A stretch of DNA of 64,000 nt from Sympetrum striolatum. Taxonomy: Eukaryota > Arthropoda > Insecta > Odonata > Libellulidae. The position numbers and the translations under genes are program-made. Numbering within the stretch: position 1 is the stretch's first letter; every line of letters starts with the position of its first letter. The stretch covers positions 41,982,943-42,046,942 of the forward strand of contig OX388347.1 of the NCBI GenBank assembly GCA_947579665.1, written 5' to 3'. Below the pieces are notes generated by a model. It made no database searches and was not told the DNA's origin. It saw nothing but the letters and a program-made list of their open reading frames with translations. This document shows, piece by piece, positions 13,479 through 24,100 of the stretch.

Positions 13479-13480
<2 letters not shown>
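9498..13480 (+). mobile_element. Full-length Dong-like (R4 clade) non-LTR retrotransposon
   Basis: An element of about 4.0 kb lies exactly between two (TAA)n tracts, the insertion preference described for Dong of Bombyx mori. It has a 5' UTR of about 275 bp starting CCCTCCCCATGG, a single ORF (9773-13360) and a 3' UTR of about 120 bp (13361-13480) that runs straight into TAA repeats. Element DNA is visibly richer in GC than the neighbourhood, as expected for a recent arrival. The ORF has no stop or frameshift, so the insertion is probably young. The 5' limit is taken as the end of the (TAA)n tract; whether the 3' TAA units are element tail or target cannot be told apart. Confidence 0.88.
9773..13360 (+). 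CDS. R4/Dong-type retrotransposon polyprotein: Myb-like domain, reverse transcriptase, zinc knuckle, restriction-like endonuclease
   Basis: This 1195-residue protein would nick TAA-repeat DNA and copy its own RNA there (target-primed reverse transcription). Order of domains: a Myb-like DNA-binding segment around W91 to about residue 150; reverse transcriptase about 470-800, with WKAPGPD at 475, DYSKAFD at 608-614, GIFQGDSLSP from 664 and the catalytic box FMDD at 709-712 (D711, D712), the FMDDVKLY form being common in the R4 group; a CX2CX8HX4C knuckle (C1004, C1007, H1016, C1021); then a C-terminal restriction-like endonuclease with IIDIAVP (D1107) and EKRDKY (K1126). The first acidic residue of the endonuclease PD motif is replaced: the sequence reads P1091-Y1092. 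ATG at 9773 is the first in frame; R2/R4 elements often lack a normal start, so the true N terminus is uncertain. Length fits the clade. Confidence 0.9.
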   Translation: MEMRNKSLGKVPLPGDRQGMSMAGGRHDREQAGVRELRRRAPVSQETTAPSEEDSMANTQQATRTDAASNGLPAQVKGAAGREDRTKRIKWSREMNMDIIKAFYRANKCEDKPLPGYRHILHAEFSKIRPELHQSEQNIVDRRNVILRKGYLTAVEIEEIRKQVFEEQNPHLTEEVELETESVNGETENMESISNMATSVTFREHENDELLAKMQSLIEFFKGTKPSERPKLPKLINPSKASGIIDRVNKILRLHLIQINDLEEIQLALYCGATMVIELNGQKAYRPRITNQLHRNRDERKPPWRTRLEKSINYFRANADIIDAFLSGNTSRKIVGKVSNICSQANIDQNGSNARQLLQDLKDTFRQKAKVKGARLKRYNELTKRKKQNRDFMNNRKKFFRQLEMNNTDSKEFREPDAEEVVENWRNLWSIPKHYNHDAEWVKDIQNKQQNLIPMPSIELNEYDILKAVKRTSNWKAPGPDHLQNYWLKYFTAAHKPLALSFTDILENPDQLPQHLTEGTTYLIYKKGNPSNPTNYRPITCLSVIYKLFTALLCDKIYQHCEINHLISEEQKGCIRKALGCKHQLTVDAVILKQAQVKQRNLEMAYIDYSKAFDSVPHSWLIKVLEIYKICPKIRNTLSSIMSMWKTRLMRGNYSIGEINIRRGIFQGDSLSPLWFCLAINPLSTLLKDTNIGYKLIRNGKRRLNHLLFMDDVKLYAETPEKLKSLIKTVSLFSRDICMSFGLEKCATVSIKRGTIKKHEEDFLGIKNLRQDEIYKYLGSLQNGRIDHTQLKKEFKEKYIRRIAKLCNTKLSGKRIVEGINSWAVPILIYSFGVVKWSESDLDEIDRKTRTLLTKFRFLHPNSSVKRLYLPRKEGGRGLLNIKNMCNVQVSQMKEKLRTSSDELMKMAVEADEGYTPLNLQQEGTSKELNTQEDKKVWESMDIHGKFPRLLDQPYIDKKASLQWIHKGYLYPETEGFLFAIQDRVMKTLNHQKHILKLNVEDRCRKCGKTRESIEHIMAGCPNLADTAYLGRHNQFAKLIHQQLGMKYELLDEDIVPYYKYQPAPVLERNKIILYWDRPVLIDKTINYNIPYILLINNANKTAIIIDIAVPLSHNIRRTEMEKRDKYEELAWQLKDIWKLVEVQVVPFVISVEGLMTYNFGKNLEKIGLEEYTIGAAQKAVLLQTCHIMRKFLSN

Positions 13481-13540
<60 letters not shown>
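13481..13540. repeat. (TAA)n microsatellite, right flank of Dong-like element
   Basis: Twenty uninterrupted TAA units directly after the 3' UTR of the Dong-like element. On the minus strand it reads (TTA)n and follows a possible LINE 3' end (next entry). Confidence 0.95.
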
Positions 13541-13543
<3 letters not shown>

Positions 13544-13690
13544 ATTTATTCCATCTTAAGATAATACAAACAAAATAAAATAAAATTATTCTACATTGTG
13601 ATGGAATTAGGTACCCCATAGGTAAAACCTGTTTTGGGGTTACCATCAAACTAAAGTAAACGGATTGCTGGTACTAATACATACAAAAAA
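13541..13690 (-). mobile_element. Probable 3' end of an older LINE, minus strand
   Basis: Read on the minus strand, this segment ends ATCTTAAGATGGAATAAATG, then TA and (TTA)n. An AATAAA just before a simple-repeat tail is typical of the 3' end of many non-LTR elements. An inverted pair, GGTACCCCATAGG and GGGGTTACC-like, lies inside. No coding part is left in this window, so the family is not named. If correct, the TAA tract used by the Dong-like element was this element's own tail. The inner boundary is a guess. Confidence 0.4.
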
Positions 13691-16239
13691 CATAAAAAAG
13701 TAAGTGATAAAGTCACATCATATTACCATTCTCGTATTATATTAATTTCCCATCATACTATATCATCATTGTAATGTAATATGTTTTAACAGTAATTTTA
13801 TTTTATATATTGTAAAGCAAAATATAATTTATATAAGTAATAACATGTAAGAATGCTTATATTACATTAGGCTATCATTAGGGATTTTTAGTGGATAATC
13901 ACAGTAGAATTTTTCATGAAAAGATGTTCTGAAAGAAAGAACGCTTGTATATTTCCTTTGTGTGAACCTCAAAACGTATTCCTCCTCTATTCTTTGAAAG
14001 TATATCCTTTATGTTTCCGAGTAAAATTCAACATAATGCTATCTTTTGCAAGTTATCAAAGTAATTCGAATTTAGAGAACGCAGCTTTTATACTCTCTCA
14101 AACATAATCTGATAGCGGAAATGAAAATAAAGCAAATGATCGTGTTAACATAATGTTATCTGTGATGACCCAATTGCCACGTGTGTCCCATGCATTTCCC
14201 CATGGGGAGAACGGGTCGAAATTCCAGAGATGCCGATTTTATCAGTCGGAAATTGTCGGTGATTGTTCTGCACGTGCTCAAGTTCTTTCATCCCGAAATC
14301 TCTTTGTAGTTCCGTGCTCTTGTAGTCCTCGCTTTCCCTTTCTCCTCGAGGTTACTTTGATTGTCCTCCTGCGGACCCTAGGCATTCTCCGAATCCTCTT
14401 CCTTTACCCATCTCTTTCCACTCCACTTTCTTCCCTTCCTTTCCTATCTCTAGATTTTTCAAAGGAGCTTTTATCCCTCCGCATCTTCCTCTCCGCCGTA
14501 GTCTTCTTCCATTAACGTTTTCATCTAGTCATTATTTTTTATAAGTCCCCCCCCGTTGTCTTTGATCTTCACGAGCATTAGCTTTGTATCTCAACCGCAG
14601 GGCTTTTTATCGATTTCAGGCAGTTACAGAAGATTTCAGCATTATGGTCTTTAGTGATATTCTGCCACTCCTGTCTTTTTTGTATTAAAAGACTTTTTAT
14701 ACGTTGAAAAGGTCTTTGTAGTTATCATGCCATAAATGTATCACCGCATCCTGTGTTATAAATTATGGCGAATATATGTGATATAAATAAAGGTAACAAT
14801 TTCCACGTATTTATTTTAGATAGATATGTTATTCACCGAAATGGAAAACTTACTAAATAATGAACAATGATCCTTTGTAAGATAAAAAATATATATTATT
14901 CAGCAATCGTTGGAAAAATTGGATATATGTAACACAGCGTCCTAAATACAATAAATGTACAATTTAAGTCAAATACTCCACTCAGGGGCCGTCAAAATTA
15001 CGATATACTGTAGGTTAACTTTCTCCAAAGCAGGTTTCGTATTAATTATTATTTTAACCTAATTTTACTCGCAAAAGGATATCAAAAGGTCGGTAAAGTA
15101 GAGTGATTAATAGCTCAGATTGTGTTTTTATATTTGAAGTTAAGGTAGCTTCGTAAGGAAATGTTGCATGTTTTACTTAAATTATTATGAAACTGCATGA
15201 AGACATCATGAAATAAATGGTTCAATCTTTTTTTAAATTGGTAATATGGAGCAAAATTAAGACTGAGATAGAACACTTTTCGTGGTTACTCGCATTTATC
15301 TATTATTTCTAAATTATCAGTAGCTTTTACCCATTTAACTATTAGTAATAACCTGTATTTTCGTTATTCCTGTGACTTTTTACGTTATGGCTGCTAATTT
15401 ATCTCGGTATAGTTTAGCGACGCTTGGGATTGAATTAACCTGTCTTGTCTTTACGTTTAATAAATTTTAAGGTGATTAAAAAATAGTATACAAATTTAAT
15501 GTTGGCAGGGTGAAGTTGGATGTTTTAATCGGATTTTGAACCTATAATTTTAGTTTTTCTCCCTGACAAATCTATCAATTATTATCTAACTGAAAAATGT
15601 TTTTCAGCCAAATTCACGCATATGTAGATATAAATCATTCGTTCCATGCAGTAAGAGCTGTTCAATACTTTTCGGACAAGTACTACCATCTGGTCAAAGT
15701 GTGAAGAAGAACTACAAAAAATTCTGTTGTTCCCGAAAGATGTGATTGACTTAATTTTCTGTCCGTATAATCAGCGACAAAGGCTGGTGATTGATGAAAA
15801 ATACTAATGAGATTTATTTAAATGAAAAATACTAATGAAATTAAAGTTCATTAGTATTGTTTTATTGAAATACGCAATTATGTTTATGGGTATTCTTATT
15901 TAACCTGATTTTGCCGACTACAAGTCAAAAACTGGTCGTATATCTTCATTAAATAAAACATACTTTTTGTGGGAAAAGTATAACACCCTTCTTTGTTATA
16001 CATGATGAATTTCTGCAAGCATATTCTTCTTCCTGTGAGCTTTAAGCATTTTGATCCAAAATCTGAAACGCCAAAGCTATTTTTTCTTAACATTTACAAA
16101 TCATTTCATACCGGAACTGACTATTTCAGCGATGTATACCCATATGTCCGTATGAATCAACTAGGATGAACCGTGGCTTTAACGGAGGCAAAAAGTGTTG
16201 ATGTGTACTACGTTAGGACGCGGTTCTTGTGTTCTGCAG
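13691..16239. other. No gene recognised; pyrimidine-rich patch near 14.2-14.5 kb
   Basis: AT-rich DNA. A CT-rich patch at 14153-14515 is open for 120 codons on the plus strand, but its composition (Ser/Leu/Phe/Pro-rich) follows from pyrimidine runs and no domain is seen. A short C run is at about 14548. Confidence 0.5.
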
Positions 16240-16359
16240 ATTCAACTTTATTGCCCATGGCCTCCGTCCGATTTACTCCCCGAGGCAGTCGTCGCAGCTG
16301 AGCTCACGGACCCGGAAGGCCGAAGAGGCATCCCCTTTGTTTATCACAAGGGACAGTAG
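16240..16359 (+). CDS. Candidate terminal exon, unknown gene
   Basis: A pyrimidine-leaning acceptor (TTCTTGTGTTCTGCAG, ending at 16239) is followed by a GC-richer block open for 39 codons in phase 0 up to TAG at 16357-16359. The reading contains IQLYCPWPPSDLL and ends GIPFVYHKGQ. A second frame (16229-16468, 79 codons) is also open and includes IVKNIGLKFHG, so the true frame is not settled. No family is recognised. The block stands out from the AT-rich surroundings, but chance or a decayed repeat remains possible. Confidence 0.22.
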   Translation: MQLYCPWPPSDLLPEAVVAAELTDPEGRRGIPFVYHKGQ

Positions 16360-17499
16360 CCCTGAGAGATTGCAGATAGTTAAGAACATAGGGCTCAAGT
16401 TCCATGGAAGGAGGTTGCGAAGTTCCAAGAAGGGGGACTTGAAATACAATAAGAGGATGAGAAATTAAGGGAACTTAACTCCAACTAGTGGAGCTAGGTC
16501 AGAGGAAAGGGAAAGATGTAGGAGGTAGAGGTATATTCATACCCAAGACGTGATTCGGATTCTTTTTTCAAGGTTTTAATGACTAAAATTACCACGAGTG
16601 AGGTTTTATCAAGCGTAATTTTACCGTACCCATTAAAAATAATGTTGATACGGGATTGCTCACTTATGAACCTTTGTCAAACGTTTGAAATTGGTCCACA
16701 TCACACAATAGACGTATCCGGTTAATCGAGGAGCTATTTTTATAAGATATTACGTCCTTATAAAAATTTTTAAGTATATTCGATGTATGAGGATGATATT
16801 CTGAGACGGGATTTCCAAAGAAGCATATAAAATCGTATAAGCTGAATGAGATTAACTGTTAAATATATCTTCCTTTAATAAAACTAATAAAATTGCAGAG
16901 AAAAAATTGAAAATGGTCAAAGGTGAATGGTATGAAATATAATAAATTAAGACAGCTCTATATTTATTAAACAGATTCCCGAATCAACTTCTATCGATTG
17001 TCTTTCGTATTTAATAGAAATATTATGTTATTATATTATGATACTTACTAACTTACCACTTTTGATGAAAATTCATTCTTAAATTTCTTTCAATACAGGC
17101 AGAACTGCGTAAAATACAACGTCGCTGATTTCTTATAATCAATGTAATTGATTTACTATGACTTCCTGGAAAGTGGTAAGAGATAGAACTTTATAAATTT
17201 CGTATCTTTAACATATACTCGATTTATATATAATTTTGTGAATTTATGTTTTGATTTTGTTCAGGATAGTGTTTTATTGGTGGAATATAATTTTATTCTG
17301 GATAAAGCTCATTAAATAAAACTATCATGAATTATTTTTTCTCACGTTAATTAATGGTATAGTAAATGGGGTGATATAGGACGACAAGAAAATTACTGGC
17401 ACTTAATAATTGGCACCTGAAAGAGCATTATTATTCCTTTATAGCTTATCTTGCGGTATAGTGGTGGTATTTCAGTGTATTTCAACAGCTGTGATACTT
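16360..17499. other. AT-rich DNA, no gene recognised
   Basis: Apart from the extension of the alternative frame of the exon-like block to 16468, no long ORF, repeat or RNA gene is recognised. Confidence 0.5.
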
Positions 17500-17595
17500 T
17501 CTAGCATATGGGTCCCACTGGTGATCGAATTCAGGACCTCTTTCATCATAGTTGAACGCCCTACTCACTTGGCTATACGGAAACCACTTTTTGTG
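17500..17595 (-). mobile_element. tRNA-derived SINE (head region), minus strand
   Basis: On the minus strand a box-A-like CCGTATAGCCAAGTGAGTAGG is followed about 35 bases later by the box-B-like GAATTCGATCACC. This is the spacing of Pol III promoters in tRNA-derived SINEs. ATAGCCAAGT is shared with the plus-strand SINE at 41907, so both may belong to one family. It does not fold as an intact tRNA. The 3' limit (toward lower coordinates) is not defined. Confidence 0.5.
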
Positions 17596-17600
17596 CAGTA

Positions 17601-20420
17601 AATACAGGCATATCAATCAATATCCCTGGGTATTTATAGTGCCTATCGGAAACACGTTCACGTAAGAGTACCTAATTATTTTACGAGTCTGCCAAAATAT
17701 TTACTTACTTTTCGTAGCTTTGACCACTATTCATCTGGAATCATCATTTATTTCGGGATACCATCGTATTTCTTCCCTTCCTATTAACATTCCACGAAGT
17801 CACGAGCGAAGGAATGTAACTTAGGCTCCCAATTACTCAACCCGTCCCCTAGGATCTACTCCTCCGCAACATCCAATGCTATCGTGTAGCTCGGAGCGAA
17901 CTGTTCCGCAAACACATGTACTCGAGGAAAAGAAAGGGTCGTAGTAGGAGGAAGAATACGGTCCTCTAGAAACGGACTAATGGGAATAGTACTCGCTCTG
18001 GGAATTTCCATCCAAGTGCATACTTGCTATGCTAATTGTAGACAAATTTCGGAGGTGCGTTGATATGGAAGGAACTAGTTCCCTCCCCGGTGCATTATGT
18101 TGAATTCTTCACCAAACTATACATCCTTACGACAATGACAATTTACGTCTTCGCGACGATATTTATCACTTTTATTTTCACTAATTGCAATGGCCCTTGT
18201 AAACACAGGTACGTGTTAAGGCTTATGGTATGTATATGAATCATTTGCAAAATGCTCCTTTGAAATTGCTATAAACATTTACAAAATTGAGATACTCATA
18301 ATCATTATAAGTATACTTTTTTCGGGTGAATCTGGCCATGTTAGGAAATAAAGCTTCTTCTAGGATTCTTATAGCCTCTAACTTTAAGGACTTGGTGAAA
18401 AATCGCAACGTTTGAATTTCTAGAAGTTAAGTCAATTCTATGCCAACACTATGAAGAGCTCCATTATTTAAGTCTGCATCACAGTTGACTTATTATTTAT
18501 AATTCAAACAACCAGGGGTTGACTGAATAACTACTGACTGACTGGCTGACCGAATACAGAATTCATATAAAAAAACTCAAAATCAGATAAAATGTTCTTT
18601 TAGTAACTCACATCATTAAAAAAGCTCTTTCTTATACCAGTGAGCTATATTTGCAAAACAATTAGGAAATGTCTTAATATTTTCCATATAAATTTCTGTG
18701 CCATAAATATATAGGCATTAAATAGCTATTTTAATATGATATGCTATTAGAAAGATAAGTTAAAAACTTAACGAAAACTTTTAATATTTCTTATAGCCTA
18801 ATATTTGAATTTACAATGTTAGGTGTGATATTTTGAATTAGTACTCCAATAAGTGTTTCAAAGATAAATTAATATCTGACCTTATCATATTTTTATTTTT
18901 TTTTCTTAATCATCCTTGTAGACAATCCATAGCTTTCAAGGAGTATTTTCAGTTTTCGTCGATTCAAGTAAAGTTTCGAATGGCCTTATTTTCAGCTGAG
19001 TATAACATATCTGGTGTCACCTAAGTTTGTACTATCTGGTATTTTGACGAAGAGAATCGATTTAATTAATAAAATAATTCTACTATTTTCTTTCTCATTA
19101 TTTATTCTATAGTTGTATATTACTATATTATTTTTTATCGCGGGAATGTACATATGTTCGGGGGTCAAGAGTTAAAAGTTGAAGAACTATTTTTTTTCTC
19201 ATTTGAGACCAAAATAAATATGAAAATTAATTTTATGACTAGATGTCTCAGAACAGTCAAAAACGAAAGGTTAAAAATTAATTTCACTTTATATTAACAA
19301 TGTCCTGGAAGTTAAGTAATCAAGGAATTAAAAATGAGGTATACAAAAAGAGGAGAGTACACACATGGAAATAAATAAATTTTTGTTCATCTAAACATTT
19401 CATGAGTTTAGATCTTTAATCCTTTTAATAAACAAGTAACAAAAACTTAGCCTATTTACCACCTGTTGCATTTTGAGGGTGATTATAAAAGAAGTTAATT
19501 CTCATCTCTTATCTCATTGTCATTCATTCTAAAGTTTAATTAAATCCGTTGACAATAGGTTTTGTTGTGACTGCGATGAAAAATATTGAAAAGGCTACAG
19601 CAGATGACTAGGTGTGAGTCGAGCAGCGGAAGTTGACGGCAAAAAATGTCGGCAAAATCTGGAAACGTAATTGAATCGGAGAAAGCGAAAGGGAGAGGAA
19701 TTTCATTTGAAACAAACTCCTCTTTTTCCATCTGAAACTCAATCTCTTTCTCGTTAATTGGGAAAGAACAGAAAAATTGTTTGTGTCATATAAAGTCACA
19801 CTCGCATTTCATTTTCAGAAAAATTTTGATCTGCCAAAAATAATTACTTTGGAATGAAATTTTTCAAAAGAGTAATAACTGTTTTCGTTCATTTTGTTGT
19901 TGCGTCTATAGTTTGTTGATCTGAGATGACGGAAGAAATACAACTGGGAAAATTAAGGTTATTTATTACAATATGGTAGAATATTTATAATAACAGCATA
20001 TTTTAGTATTTATTTATTAATTGAAATCATTTCCCGTCTATATCTCATTTACTCATTGGCTGGTTAGTTCCTGTACCCCAGCGCCATCAGCAAGTCAAGG
20101 TAATAGATAAGTTATAAAAATCAATAGAGCAGATGTGGAGTTAAATAGTTCACACTCGCTTTCATCACGTATTATTGAATGATCTGTGAAAATACTCCGG
20201 AGCGACATGATGCTAGTATGATGGATGACTTTGTCCTAGAAATCAATTCAAATCGATTACAATTATCCAGCATCACTTGTACCTAAATAATGTTACATTA
20301 ATCACAACTGTGAACAACACTTACATAAATTAAATGAAACGTACATTTTTCTCCTGCTCTAAAAGAAGGATTAAGAACGTTCTATCGGCCAAGATATGAC
20401 ATTAAGGAAAGCATGAACTG
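17601..20420. other. No gene recognised
   Basis: Mostly AT-rich; 17.8-18.1 kb is moderately GC-rich without a convincing frame. A short GACTGACTGGCTGACC repeat lies near 18535. Confidence 0.5.
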
Positions 20421-20430
20421 TTTTAAGGAA

Positions 20431-20753
20431 AAATCCAAAGGAAAAACGGACTTGAAAAAAGTCTGACAGGGCCGGGAATCGAACACGGGATCTTCCTCTA
20501 CCCGGAAGGCTACCTTAACCATCTAGGCTACCCGGCAATAACATTTAGAAGCCGTTTAGGGAACTTAGTGCGCAAGGGCAAGTGTACACAGTGCACAAAG
20601 TTCCCTAAACGGCTTGTTAAAATGTTCTGGCCGGGTAGCCTAGATCCCGGGTTTGGTTCCCGGCCCTATCAGACTCTTTTCAAGTTCGTTTATTCTTGGG
20701 ATTTTTCCTGGGTGCACGCCCTTATGTGCAAAGTACCTTTAACCCTTTCCTTA
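20431..20753 (+). mobile_element. Inverted (head-to-head) tRNA-SINE dimer
   Basis: The left half is a minus-strand tRNA-derived head: box A TAGCCTAGATGGTTAAGG and box B GTTCGATTCCCGG read on the minus strand, followed by CAGACTTTTTTCAAGTC. The right half is the same sequence on the plus strand from 20630 (GCCGGGTAGCCTAGA, GGTTCCCGGCCC, CAAGTTCG) and carries an extra tail of about 55 bases (TTTTTCCTGGGTGCACGCCC through CCCTTTCC). The inner 5' segments are also inverted copies (GCCGTTTAGGGAACT and AGTTCCCTAAACGGC), so the unit folds back along most of its length. A 10-bp direct repeat, TTTTAAGGAA, flanks it at 20421-20430 and 20754-20763. The right head has lost about 34 bases between two AGAT copies. 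Confidence 0.72.
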
Positions 20754-20830
20754 TTTTAAGGAATTTATCAGTACAATGACTCAAACTTAAATTTTCAACT
20801 TTCCAAGAGGTGGTGACCATCGAGCCTTAT

Positions 20831-21143
20831 GACAATTGCGTCCCGGTCATTTGCGACCTGGACGTTTGCTTTTCCCGGACAATTGCATCCCGAATATTTG
20901 CCTCTCTATGACATTTGCATCCTTGTGCTTTAAAGTTTGCGTTAATTGCTCTAATAAAGTAGATCGAAATGCTCCAAAGAAACCAACCCGCGTGAATGTT
21001 TTAACGTTTATAATTTTACTATCCGATTTCTGATGGCCATTTGAGTTCACAGTTTTAGTAAATATTAGAATTATTAAATATTAAAAAAATTAGTCGGCTC
21101 GGTAATGTTGCAATAATCGACCTGTCCGTGGGACGCAATTGTC
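20831..21143. mobile_element. Small inverted-repeat element made of 15-bp motifs (MITE-like)
   Basis: GACAATTGCGTCCC at 20831-20844 is exactly mirrored by GGGACGCAATTGTC at 21130-21143. The left end continues as about six degenerate 14-17-bp units (GACAATTGCGTCCCG, GTCATTTGCGACCTG, GACGTTTGC..., GACAATTGCATCCCG, ..., GACATTTGCATCCT) up to about 20923. The right end carries two such units in opposite orientation (GGATGCAATTATC lies just outside the exact repeat, so the true end may be a little further out). The interior is AT-rich and non-coding. It fits a non-autonomous DNA transposon; superfamily unknown. Confidence 0.55.
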
Positions 21144-21159
21144 GGGGATGCAATTATCT

Positions 21160-24100
21160 CCATCTACTATATTAATATTCATTCATTAAAATCTTGTTTA
21201 CACTTGAATCATTCTAAACGTAGCTTTGCTCAAAATACCTTTGTCCGTGGCATGGATTTATTTAACGTTCCATTAATTACATGGTAACCTTAGAGCTGAG
21301 AATGAATGTTACCCATTTGTAAATTTCTCAGCGATTTATTCTAATTAAAATTCTAGGAAGACGGTAGTCACATCAAACACCGTTGTGACTTAAACTTGAA
21401 TCAAAGTCAGGCGTACTGATGTGCTTGAAAGTTTGATGACCTCCACCGTAATGCAAATGAATCCGGTTTTAATGTTCTTGCCTTTGGCTGAAGTTCTTCA
21501 AGAATAATTGGGGAGACTGGGAGGTGGGACTCCTCTTCCGAATACGTAAGAAATGCAGCGTGGACAAAGGACTGAATTGGTAAAGAGATATCGTGCAGAA
21601 GGAAAGCTGGAGAGAAAGCAGAAGATGAAACGAAACCTAACAGGGTAATGGTCAACTCATTTCTTAGTTGGACAATTTGAGCGATAAATACGTTCTCATG
21701 CTGAACAAAATCATTTTGAATATCATTCTATATATATAATACCTGATTCAATCTTTTAGTTTGACTATCCATATCTGCAACCTTAGTCTCTTATTGATTA
21801 TTCAAGGAACATTCAGCGTCATTATATTGATGTTTTTGGAACAAAAGGGTAATTTTTAACTTATAAACGGAATCAACAGTTGCGAAAAAATAATTTTGAT
21901 GGTAATATAAATTTTTGAGGAATATATGTAAGGTTTAATTTGTCTGAGATTTTCTGATTCCAGGGAGTTAATAAAATATAATTTACATAGAATCATCTAT
22001 GACATGTTCGTAGTTCATAATTTTGTAATACGAGCAGGGTATAAGTTTTTGACTGGATGAAATATTTTTCGTATCCCGTAAGTTACTCTAAATTTAAGAT
22101 GTTAACCTTCACAAAGAATATTTTAGTATCCTTTCATCCTAATTTGAACTTCATCTTCGAAAAATATCATACTTTATGATACGAGGTGATAGTTGACTAA
22201 GGAATGCCATTATTCAACTTCACATCTCTATAGGATCATATAATCGTGACCATAAGTAAGATCGAGATAAAAATATTTGAAAGAGACCTTTCTTAACTTT
22301 GCACCGAAAGACTGGTATGATATGGTAATGCTTTCATTAATACAGTAGTAAAAAAAATGATTAAATAGTGATATCTATGGAAGATATCAAAGACATACTT
22401 ATTCCACGAATCAATCAGTTTAATAACTTTTTAAGAGCCAAATATTATTACAAATAAGAATGGGACTTCAAATTATTGTTGAAAATATAGAAATTTTTTG
22501 ATTACACGATTGAAAAATAAATTGTTAATATGGTTCACTTAATATCTTATTCTTAAAAATTTTGAAGTTTTTATAAGATAAAATATGATTTTCAAACATT
22601 AAAATTGTTGAATATTTAGCTGTCGACAAAGAAAAAGAAACAATCTACATAAAGTGAGAAAATTAGAGCGTAGAATTTGAAAAATATAGAACAGCTGACC
22701 CTAAAAGAACATTTAGACTTGTGAAAATTTCGTACATAAGATATTCAAATCGAAGCTTTACGTACTTTCAGTTAATATGGGAAGACGAGGACACATACAG
22801 AAGAAAATAAAAGGCCTTAGTTTCGGCTAAGTTATTTCCACCTCTGGAACTTGGAGTTCTGGGATATAAGGAAATATCAAAGGAGTGGGCGGCTTAAATT
22901 ATGAAGATGAAAATGAAGAACGAAATAGGTATTTTTAATTGGTAAAATGAGGCCCCCATAGGAGCGAGTGTTGCGCAAAGCAAAGGGAAGAAAACAAGTT
23001 GCTCTCTACCAGTTGGTGAAGTCAAACTTTAGAGTGTGGAAAGGAGAAATTATTTCTTGCACCAAAGACAATGCTTTTTCATTCAGGTGCTCATTTTATC
23101 ATTAACCACAATGCATGGAGGGTTGGAACAGGACTGTTCAAAAGGGATGCTCCCCTCGTCATTTGAACGTAAATTCTCCTTTCATTTGTTATGCAGGTGT
23201 ACCAATAGCAAGAATTCTCCTTGCAGAGTTTTTATATAGAACGGAGATTGTCGTTATAATATTTCAATTATTAGTGGATAAAGATATTTTCTGTGATTAT
23301 GAAAAATTATAATGGTGACGGTGACGATTTTATGATTACCTATCTTGTTTTCAGCTTTATTTCATAATAGACAACATGTAACATATAAAAAACGTTGGTT
23401 AGCCGTAAGCCATGGATCCGATATCTTTTAGAGGTTATCCATTAAATTGTAATCAGTTTAAACAGATGTCCATCTAGAAACAACAAAGAGAAATTCTACA
23501 TATTAACTAAGCGAGCCGCTCCATGAGATGTGGCAGGGAGCCAAAAGAGATTTATTGATATTTAATCAAACATCTATGTGAGATAAACTATATTTTAAGC
23601 AATGAAAAAATTATTATATGCATAAATTTCTTCAATTTTCTCAAATCATAAATTTCTGCGTTGCAAAAACAAGAGCATATTCATATGAAATGATAGAATA
23701 GGGAAATATGTCTCTATTAATATGATATCTATAACGTGAAAAACAATAATATAAAAATACTTTTGAGATTTAAAAATATACAAACAAGAAAGCTGAGTGC
23801 AATAAAATATGAAGTACACAATGCTCATTGATTTAAGGTCTACCTTCCTAAATTATTTTAAATAATGTGAACTTAGTGAGAAAGCAATTTTGATGCCTAA
23901 ACTATGAAGAGATAAATGTTTAAATATGAATTGTGAACAATAATTATCTTTTTATTTTAACTATTATAAAACGAGTAAACTAAAAGAGACACCACTTAAA
24001 AAATAATTGAAATTGCGAAGTGGAAATGGAAGGAATAAAATTAGATGCTCAAAAATCAAGGGAAAACGTGGATTAAAATTTATTTGGGCGTTTGAAAAAA

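Noticed and set aside
13296..13559. 87-codon ORF with a poly-Asn tail
   Set aside because: It overlaps the end of the Dong-like ORF in another frame, and the Asn run is the translation of (TAA)n read as AAT.
14153..14515. 120-codon ORF in a CT-rich patch
   Set aside because: Ser/Leu/Pro/Phe-rich low-complexity reading of a pyrimidine-rich tract; no signal peptide plus domain pattern.
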